NCBI GenBank assembly: GCA_964516295.1
Contig: CAZEYT010000013.1
Span: 1 to 46,124 of the forward strand
Length of the DNA: 46,124 nt
Direction: 5' to 3'
Origin: CAZEYT01 sp964516295
GTDB lineage: Bacteria > Verrucomicrobiota > Verrucomicrobiia > Chthoniobacterales > Terrimicrobiaceae
The position numbers and the translations under genes are program-made. This document shows positions 40,902 to 46,124 of this stretch, piece by piece. Numbering within the stretch: position 1 is the stretch's first letter; every line of letters begins with the position of its first letter. The notes under the pieces were generated by a model. That model was not told the origin of the DNA and did not search any database. It saw nothing but the letters and a program-made list of their open reading frames with translations.

Positions 40902-42133
40902 GAACAGAGAAAAGCTGCCTCCCGGCCGGACTCCAACGCCGTCTGGATGCTTGCCCCACGCGGCCCGTCACCAACCGGAAAAACATTCCGCCACGGATTT
41001 CGGGACCCGTCCTTCGCAAATCCGGGACCCTGCACCGGCAAGGCCTCCGGGACGCGAATCTCCGCCAGCGGCTCCACGGCGGCCTCGGGAAATATCGCCT
41101 GAATTTCGACCGTCGCCCGCGAGAGGAGATCGCCATCCGCAAAGCGCCCGGGCTGCAACACGGTCGCGGAAATCAGATGCCAGCCCGCCGGAGCGTATTC
41201 CGGAGCCACATTCGTGATTTGAACAAAGTGGCGGACGACGCGATGGCTCCCCGCCGGCAAGATCAAGTGCCCGCCGGAGTAAAGCGAGGAACGGGATTTG
41301 AAATAAAGCACCGCCACATCGCGCATGGGTGGCGGTTCAACACCCATCAGCCGCGCACGGGAAACCGGGTCGAGCGCCACGACGATCGCCTCCACCGGCA
41401 CTTTTCTCCCGTCTTCCAGGCGAAGCGCTGTCACGCGGTCTCCGGTCGCTTCCCACCCCTCGACGCGTGTACCAAGTTGCAAACGCTCAGCGGGAACCCG
41501 CGCGGCGAGCGCCTGCGAAAACGCGCCCATCCCCGCAGCCGGAACCCACGCCCGTCCAGTAGCAAACTTTTTGAAGTAATACAAAAACAGGGCGGCACTT
41601 GTCGCAAGACTGTCGTCCAAAAGAACGCCACCGAAAAACGGCTCCACAAACCGCTCCCGCACCGCGCGGCTCCAGCCCTCGGCCTCGAGCAACGCCGCGA
41701 CGTCGCGATCGTCGCCCGCGGCGCAGCGCCGCAAAAGCGCGTCGTCGGAGGCTGTCAGCACGCCGGCCCCCAGACATGCCATGCGCAATCGATCCATCCA
41801 CGAAATCGCGGAGGTGGTCAGCAGATCCGCAATGCGGTCGGGATGAAAAAGCGGGTGGAACATCCCGCTCGTCTTTCCGTCGAAAGCCAGCACGGCGCCC
41901 GATTCGAAATACCGCGGTTCCAGCGCTCCGATCTCCACAGCCCGCGACACGGCGGGGTAGGAGGTGAGCAAAACCTGAAAGCCCCGATCCAGAACAAACC
42001 CGTCGCACACGTCGCTTTGCACGCGGCCGCCCACGCGGTCGGTCGCCTCGAAAACAACAAAGTCGCGGCCTTGGCGATGCAACTCCTGCGCGCACGCCAA
42101 CCCCGAAAGCCCTGCTCCGACGATCCCGATCAT
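40898..42133 (-). CDS. FAD-dependent oxidoreductase (amine oxidase/protoporphyrinogen oxidase-like)
   Basis: A 411-residue flavoprotein. It has the Rossmann dinucleotide motif IGIVGAGLSGLACAQEL with the ribose-binding Glu in VVFEATDRVGGRVQSD, and the C-terminal FAD segment NVFPVGDGPRGASIQTALESGREAA. The middle resembles phytoene-desaturase or protoporphyrinogen-oxidase relatives, but there is no basis for naming a substrate. ATG at 42131-42133 follows promoter-like hexamers. It is the first gene of a pair with the sugar isomerase and lies 75 bases after the arsA stop on the same strand. Confidence 0.85.
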   Translation of the reverse strand: MIGIVGAGLSGLACAQELHRQGRDFVVFEATDRVGGRVQSDVCDGFVLDRGFQVLLTSYPAVSRAVEIGALEPRYFESGAVLAFDGKTSGMFHPLFHPDRIADLLTTSAISWMDRLRMACLGAGVLTASDDALLRRCAAGDDRDVAALLEAEGWSRAVRERFVEPFFGGVLLDDSLATSAALFLYYFKKFATGRAWVPAAGMGAFSQALAARVPAERLQLGTRVEGWEATGDRVTALRLEDGRKVPVEAIVVALDPVSRARLMGVEPPPMRDVAVLYFKSRSSLYSGGHLILPAGSHRVVRHFVQITNVAPEYAPAGWHLISATVLQPGRFADGDLLSRATVEIQAIFPEAAVEPLAEIRVPEALPVQGPGFAKDGSRNPWRNVFPVGDGPRGASIQTALESGREAAFLCS

Positions 42134-42140
42134 GTCCGCA

Positions 42141-42170
42141 AAATCTCCACGTCGCCGCGGGCTTTGACAA
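42141..42170 (-). promoter_or_regulatory. Putative promoter of the oxidoreductase/isomerase pair
   Basis: Minus-strand TTGTCA (42165-42170), 18 bases, AGATTT (42141-42146), seven bases to the ATG. If real, the pair is transcribed apart from the ars operon. Confidence 0.3.
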
Positions 42171-42208
42171 CCACTATTCCCGACCGCCGTCCGCGCGGTC
42201 GCCGCCGC

Positions 42209-44185
42209 TCAGCAGCAACCGCCGCCTTCGCAGCACGAGGAGCTCTCCTCGCGCTTCTGAAGGGGCTCGGAGCCGACCATCACTTGCCGGATCGACTCGC
42301 CGGTCTCCGGATGTTTTTCCAGTGGCGCATCATCGGCGGCATGCTTCAGTTCAAAATACCGGGTCTCTCCGCAGCAGGCAGTTGTTTCGTAGATGTAGGT
42401 GGGCATGGGTTGGTTCGGGTTTTTGAAAATTCCAAGCAACGCCTCGGCTCCGACCGGTTCCTCGATCAGCCAAGGCAAAAGAATTGAGCGCTTTGCAAGC
42501 GAGTCCCGCACTTCGCGCTGAAAGGGAATCTCGTTCGCCGCGCGCTCCCGCAGAAGAACGTCGCCGGTCGCCAACGCTGAAAAGCTTTGGTTCACCACCC
42601 AGGCAAATGGCTCGATGCCGGCCCGGCGAAGATCACCCTGCAAGGCCGCGGCCTCATGCACCGGCGTCGCTTCCGGGAGCGTGACGACCAAAACCTTCGT
42701 AAAGTCCGTGTCCCGCAGGCGGCGGATCAGATGACGCACCTCCTCCGGAATTCCCTCGCGGGTCTGACGCCCCAACTCGCGATGATACGCCTCGGCCGCA
42801 TCCAAAAGCAGCAGGGTGTGACCTGTCGGAGCCGTATCCAAAATGACAAACGAGTCCTGAGCCTGCGCAACGGTCCGGGCAAAAGCGCGGAAGACCGCGA
42901 TCTCCTCCGTACATGGTGAACGCAAATCTTCCTCCAACAAAGCCAGACTGTCCGCATCCAGCGACGCCCCTTGTGTTTCCAGGACTTCTTTGGTGTAAGC
43001 CAGCGTTTCCGCAGCGGGATCAATTCGGCTCACCGTCAGACCACGGACATCCCCCGCCAAAGCTTCCATCAAATGGGCGGCGGGATCGGTGGTGGAAAGA
43101 TGAACCGCCGCACCGCTCCGGGCCAAGTGCACGGCCAAGGCCGCCGCAATCGTGGTTTTCCCCACCCCGCCCTTGCCCATGGTCAGGATCACACCCCGGC
43201 CGGAAGCCGTAAGATCCCGTATCAGATCATCCACTGGTTCAAAAACAGGCGCCGGCCATTCACTCGGGGTTTCCCGGCTTGGCGGAGGACACAATTGGAA
43301 AACGGCCCGGAGCGCTTCAAGTCCGAGAAGATTCTGCGCACGCAGCGGCACCTCCACGGTCGGAAGCGAACCGATCCAGGCCCGGAACGCCGCGCACGCG
43401 TCCAAGCCCCTCCGCTCCAGGGCAAGCGCAAAGGGATCCGTGCGGTCATTTGCAGAAAACGTTCCATTGAGCACCAGCCGCTGGTTAGCGATGCCAAGCG
43501 CCGCCAGTTCCCGGCTGCTTCGCTCCGCCTCCCGAAGGGCGGCCTGCTGTGCGCGGCTCACGAGCACCAACGTCGTCCGGCCGGCATCGGCAAGCGCCGC
43601 AACAGCTCCTTCGTAAAGCGCCCGCTGCGAAGCGAGCCCGGACAGCGGACCCAGACACGACGTGCCGGATTTGTTTTCGTCAAAGAATCCGGTCCACGCT
43701 TTCGGAAGCTTCAACAGGCGAAGGGTGTGACCGGTCGGGGCCGTGTCTAAAATCACATTTTCAAAATCGGCCGTCGCCTCGGGATCGCCCAGAAGCCGTG
43801 CGAATTCATCAAACGCGGCAATCTCCATCGTGCAAGCCCCCGAAAGTTGTTCCTCCATGCTGCGGAGCGCCGCCTCGGGCAAAATCCCGCGCATGGGACC
43901 GACCAGCTTTTCGCGATAGGCCGCCGCGGCGGCTTCCGGATCGATATTCCGAGCGAACAGCCCTGGAGCCTCCGCCACCGCCAGCGGCTCGGACGTCAGT
44001 CGGGTTTGCAGAACTTCATCGAGATTTGACGCCGGATCGGTGCTGACCAAAAGTACGCGACGTCCCGCATCGCCCAGAGCTACCGCCGTGGCACAGGCGA
44101 GCGAGGTTTTTCCCACCCCGCCTTTGCCGGTGAAGAACAAAAACCGCGTGGCCCTGCGCCACAGACTCTCAAGCGACCCGCTCAC
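42209..44185 (-). CDS. arsA: ArsA arsenite-pump ATPase with fused FmdB-like, Cys-rich C-terminus
   Basis: Arsenite-activated ATPase that drives ArsB-type efflux. It has two ATPase halves: A1 with P-loop GKGGVGKTS (residues 20-28) and A2 with MGKGGVGKTT (about 337-346), plus the two DTAPTGHTL signal motifs. The three metalloid cysteines of E. coli ArsA are present in context: LSGACTMEIAAF, TSCLGPLSG and RSPCTEEIAVF. Where ArsA usually ends, the frame continues from residue 594 (MPTYIYETTACC) for 65 residues. This tail resembles an FmdB-type zinc ribbon whose second Cys pair is replaced (HPETGE), and it ends CC-EGGG-CC. Start GTG at 44185 overlaps arsD. At 658 residues it is longer than the 583 of E. 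coli ArsA. Confidence 0.94.
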   Translation of the reverse strand: MSGSLESLWRRATRFLFFTGKGGVGKTSLACATAVALGDAGRRVLLVSTDPASNLDEVLQTRLTSEPLAVAEAPGLFARNIDPEAAAAAYREKLVGPMRGILPEAALRSMEEQLSGACTMEIAAFDEFARLLGDPEATADFENVILDTAPTGHTLRLLKLPKAWTGFFDENKSGTSCLGPLSGLASQRALYEGAVAALADAGRTTLVLVSRAQQAALREAERSSRELAALGIANQRLVLNGTFSANDRTDPFALALERRGLDACAAFRAWIGSLPTVEVPLRAQNLLGLEALRAVFQLCPPPSRETPSEWPAPVFEPVDDLIRDLTASGRGVILTMGKGGVGKTTIAAALAVHLARSGAAVHLSTTDPAAHLMEALAGDVRGLTVSRIDPAAETLAYTKEVLETQGASLDADSLALLEEDLRSPCTEEIAVFRAFARTVAQAQDSFVILDTAPTGHTLLLLDAAEAYHRELGRQTREGIPEEVRHLIRRLRDTDFTKVLVVTLPEATPVHEAAALQGDLRRAGIEPFAWVVNQSFSALATGDVLLRERAANEIPFQREVRDSLAKRSILLPWLIEEPVGAEALLGIFKNPNQPMPTYIYETTACCGETRYFELKHAADDAPLEKHPETGESIRQVMVGSEPLQKREESSSCCEGGGCC

Positions 44186-44505
44186 GCGACATCCCCGGCG
44201 ACCAGCGCTTTTTCCCAGGCGTCCCGTAACGCGTCATCCGGATACCGCCCCTTCAGCACCAGTTCGCCATCAACGAAGACCAGCGGCAGAACCTCCGGCC
44301 CCTCCGTTTGCAGAGCCGCTTTCACGACAGCGTTCTGCACAAAGGCCATCGGCTCCCGCGCAAGGCCGAACCGCTCCACTTTCACCCCACGTTCCTCCAG
44401 CCGGTGCAAAACGCCGGCCATTTGCGCCAGGGTGGGATCCACATCCGGTCCGCACACGCCCGTGGAGCAACACATCGCCGGATCATAGACTTGAATCGTC
44501 TTCAC
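44182..44505 (-). CDS. arsD: ArsD arsenite metallochaperone/repressor
   Basis: A 107-residue thioredoxin-fold protein that hands As(III) to ArsA and can repress the operon. The opening MKTIQVYDPAMCCSTGVCG contains the three cysteines needed for As(III) transfer (Cys12, Cys13, Cys18), and VERFGLAREPMAFVQN and LPLVFVDGELVLKGRYP follow the family closely. The C-terminal pairs of vicinal cysteines found in the E. coli plasmid protein are absent; the protein ends DAWEKALVAGDVA. It overlaps arsC and arsA by four bases each (ATGA, GTGA). Confidence 0.95.
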   Translation of the reverse strand: MKTIQVYDPAMCCSTGVCGPDVDPTLAQMAGVLHRLEERGVKVERFGLAREPMAFVQNAVVKAALQTEGPEVLPLVFVDGELVLKGRYPDDALRDAWEKALVAGDVA

Positions 44506-45011
44506 AACGCGGGCTCCGAAAGTTGAATCTCTTCCTGCTCGCCGATTTCCCGCGTTGCCGCTTCCAACCGGAGCGCATCCAGCTTTTCAAACGGCAACGA
44601 CGTGAACAACTCCAGCCGGCGGCGGATCTGGGAAGCCACCTGCCAGAATGCACGCCGAACCGCCGCCGCGTCCCCGTCAACCCCGACCGGATCCGGCGAG
44701 CTCCAATGCGCCACAATCGGCTGCCCGGGCCAGAGCGGACACGTCTCCCGCGCACTGTCACAAAGCGTGATCACAAAATCAAACGATCGGCCGCGAAACT
44801 CCTCCCACGACTTGCTCCGGGCCTCCGTCGCGTCGATTTGGAACGACTCCTCCAGAACCGAAATCGCCATGGGATGCGGGTGCGGCTTTGGGTCCGACCC
44901 GGCGCTGTAAACCTCGAAGCGGTCCGGCGCCATTTTCTTAAGAAGAAACTCCGCAAGAATGCTCCGCGCAGAGTTTCCCGTGCACAGGAAGAGGACGGTA
45001 AATGGTTTCAT
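44502..45011 (-). CDS. arsC: Arsenate reductase, thioredoxin-coupled (LMW-phosphatase type)
   Basis: Reduces arsenate to arsenite in the cytoplasm. The 169-residue product has the low-molecular-weight phosphatase P-loop CTGNSAR (Cys about residue 11) in VLFLCTGNSARSILAE, and the second and third redox cysteines in TLCDSARETCP, spaced Cys-x6-Cys as in Bacillus subtilis ArsC, then the HWSSPDP segment. The C-terminal helices are longer than in the Bacillus enzyme. The start at 45011 gives this N-terminus; the upstream in-frame extension overlaps arsR. It lies one base after the arsR stop. Confidence 0.93.
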   Translation of the reverse strand: MKPFTVLFLCTGNSARSILAEFLLKKMAPDRFEVYSAGSDPKPHPHPMAISVLEESFQIDATEARSKSWEEFRGRSFDFVITLCDSARETCPLWPGQPIVAHWSSPDPVGVDGDAAAVRRAFWQVASQIRRRLELFTSLPFEKLDALRLEAATREIGEQEEIQLSEPAL

Positions 45012-45012
45012 G

Positions 45013-45378
45013 TCAGCAACAGGGATTCTCAGCCAGGGTTTCGTCGATCCATGAGTTGGCCGCCCGTACACGATCGAGGCGCTTCAAGTCCCGACGAAAT
45101 CTCGGGTCGGACGACATGCAGTCCTGCAAACACCGGAGATTTGCCTCGAGCTCCGCAGATGGACGTACCGGCAGTCGGTAAATGATGCGCTGACCACACC
45201 GCGTCGTCTCAACCATCCCGCGCTTTCGCAAATACGCGAGATGCTGCGACACCTTCGTCTGCGGCAATTCCAGGATCTCCTGAAAATGGCAAACGCAGAG
45301 CGGTCCCTTGCTGATGAGATGCACCAGACGCAACCGCGTCGCATCACACAGACATTGGTAGATTTGAATCAGTTCCAC
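45013..45378 (-). CDS. arsR: ArsR/SmtB-family arsenic-responsive repressor
   Basis: A 121-residue winged-helix repressor, first gene of arsRCDA. The alpha-3 metalloid motif is present as LCVCHFQEIL (usual ELCVCDL), giving the Cys pair that binds As(III), followed by the recognition helix TKVSQHLAYLRKRGMVETT. Extra cysteines lie in CLQDCM and at the very end (NPCC), which could add a third ligand. It should bind the palindrome at 45390-45421 directly upstream, repressing its own operon until arsenite is present. Confidence 0.94.
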   Translation of the reverse strand: MELIQIYQCLCDATRLRLVHLISKGPLCVCHFQEILELPQTKVSQHLAYLRKRGMVETTRCGQRIIYRLPVRPSAELEANLRCLQDCMSSDPRFRRDLKRLDRVRAANSWIDETLAENPCC

Positions 45379-45385
45379 GGTCCTC

Positions 45386-45414
45386 GTTTATTCGCAATGA
45401 AATATATATGTCAA
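45386..45414 (-). promoter_or_regulatory. Promoter of the ars operon
   Basis: Minus-strand TTGACA (45409-45414) is a perfect -35. A/T-rich sequence 16-17 bases on (AATAAA or ATAAAC, 45386-45392) is the likely -10. The start region is inside the operator palindrome. Confidence 0.6.
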
Positions 45415-45421
45415 TGCGAAT
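45390..45421. promoter_or_regulatory. ArsR operator palindrome
   Basis: A 32-base near-perfect inverted repeat, arms ATTCGCAATGAAATAT and ATTCGCATTGACATAT (read on opposite strands), matching at 14 of 16 positions. It lies 12 bases upstream of arsR and covers the -35 and spacer, so a bound repressor would block RNA polymerase. Confidence 0.8.
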
Positions 45422-45461
45422 ATTATGGAATGCGGTGAACGCTCCAGCCGCACAAAGAAAC

Positions 45462-46082
45462 TCAGCGGTAAGTATCAACGAGCGATCCAAACGTGAGAGC
45501 CTGCCGCAGCGCGGCCATCGACACGCCGCGCGGGATCGTCAGCAGGACGTGTTTTGTTTCGTTCGGATAAAGATCGAAAAAATTGTCGGTGGCCATCACT
45601 GGAACGCCGGGAAATTCGAAGTGAAACCGATGCTGAAAAACATCGGACGTGACGCCAAGATGGATTTCCTCCGGCCCGGACTTCCGGAGCTGAAAGCGGG
45701 TACGGGCTTTCTGGAGCAGCATGAAGCGCGGAGGCGTTAAAAAGACGGTATCTTCGCTCACAACCTTCCCATTTTTCTCAAGGGCGATCCAAAGATGGAG
45801 ATGGTCGCGACCATGGATCTTCATCGGCTTTTCCAGATCGAGTGTTTTCCACGCACGGTTCTCGCCCGGACGGAGGATGATCGCTTTTTTCCCCGTGATC
45901 AGCCGACGTCCATCCAGATGAAAAAGATCCCATCGCAAGAGGGCAGACGCCGTCTGTGGCGCGTCATGGACGGTGTGGAGGTGAATCTCGCGAACGTTGG
46001 TCCGTCGGTAGTTGCCGATGATCGCACTTTCGTCTCCGGGAACATGCGCGCTCACAAGCGATGGTGCAAAAAACCGGTTCAT
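45462..46082 (-). CDS. C-terminal part of a GH2 beta-mannosidase-like protein, probable fragment
   Basis: About 206 residues from the ATG at 46080-46082 (a TTG two codons earlier is also in frame). The sequence resembles the C-terminal Ig-like domains of family 2 beta-mannosidases: NRFFAPSLVS at the start, a central immunoglobulin-like strand pattern, and near the end ATDNFFDLYPNET followed by HVLLTIP, a signature seen at the end of such enzymes. No catalytic domain is encoded here, and an in-frame TAA at 46098-46100 blocks upstream extension. It is therefore a remnant, a gene broken by a frameshift just outside, or a stand-alone domain. Only 36 bases of upstream sequence are available. Confidence 0.6.
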   Translation of the reverse strand: MNRFFAPSLVSAHVPGDESAIIGNYRRTNVREIHLHTVHDAPQTASALLRWDLFHLDGRRLITGKKAIILRPGENRAWKTLDLEKPMKIHGRDHLHLWIALEKNGKVVSEDTVFLTPPRFMLLQKARTRFQLRKSGPEEIHLGVTSDVFQHRFHFEFPGVPVMATDNFFDLYPNETKHVLLTIPRGVSMAALRQALTFGSLVDTYR

Positions 46083-46124
46083 CCGCAAAAAGTGTGTTTA
46101 GCACGGTGGAGAGTGAGGATGCGG

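Overview
The window is GC-rich bacterial chromosome from a Gram-negative organism: it has TatC, lipoprotein signals and two RND efflux systems. The gene mix (FabV, a MoeB-rhodanese fusion, several small secreted proteins of no recognised family, a UxaE-like epimerase, a beta-mannosidase-like remnant) would fit a Verrucomicrobiota-type genome. That placement is inference and rests on no rRNA or marker alignment. Nearly all of the window is coding; no gene-free stretch exceeds about 250 bases, and I see no CRISPR array, insertion sequence, prophage or rRNA operon.

Layout. 1-3580 (minus): secreted protein, Fur-type regulator, argH, Nudix hydrolase and tatC (cut by the left edge). 3609-3684: tRNA-Arg(TCT). 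3821-9751 (plus): a small coiled-coil, possibly DNA-binding protein with a strong terminator, RND system 1 (lipoprotein adaptor and pump) and a membrane-anchored alpha/beta-hydrolase. 9748-16376 (mostly minus): hemL, small secreted and lipoprotein genes, a GYF-like membrane protein, a CCA-adding-type nucleotidyltransferase, yebC and fabV. 16440-20704 (minus): RND system 2. 20810-24330 (plus, one small minus gene): moeB-rhodanese, a Trm112-like protein and thrS. 24332-27005 (minus): a DUF2071 protein and an ActP/DUF485 symporter pair. 27243-30190 (plus): dnaX, ybaB, dcd, crcB. 30041-32318: AraC regulator divergent from a UxaE-like epimerase. 32322-34660: gpmA divergent from two EEP-fold nucleases. 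34907-36915: phoB-phoR. 36975-39984: two small secreted proteins, tyrS and a lipoprotein. 39990-42133 (minus): TIM-barrel sugar isomerase and FAD oxidoreductase. 42209-45378 (minus): arsRCDA arsenic operon with a palindromic operator. 45462-46082 (minus): C-terminal part of a GH2 beta-mannosidase-like protein.

Genes are tightly packed. Start/stop overlaps of the ATGA, GTGA or TTGA kind link functional partners: adaptor-pump twice, dcd-crcB, phoB-phoR, EEP-xth, arsC-arsD-arsA and oxidoreductase-isomerase. Many first genes of transcription units carry a sigma70-like promoter whose -10 hexamer lies only 6-9 bases before the start codon, so leaderless transcripts are predicted.

The most unusual item is the ArsA ATPase. 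It continues in frame into an FmdB-like domain that has lost most of its zinc cysteines and ends in CC-EGGG-CC, while the adjacent ArsD lacks the C-terminal vicinal cysteine pairs of classical ArsD. No arsenite permease gene lies in the window.
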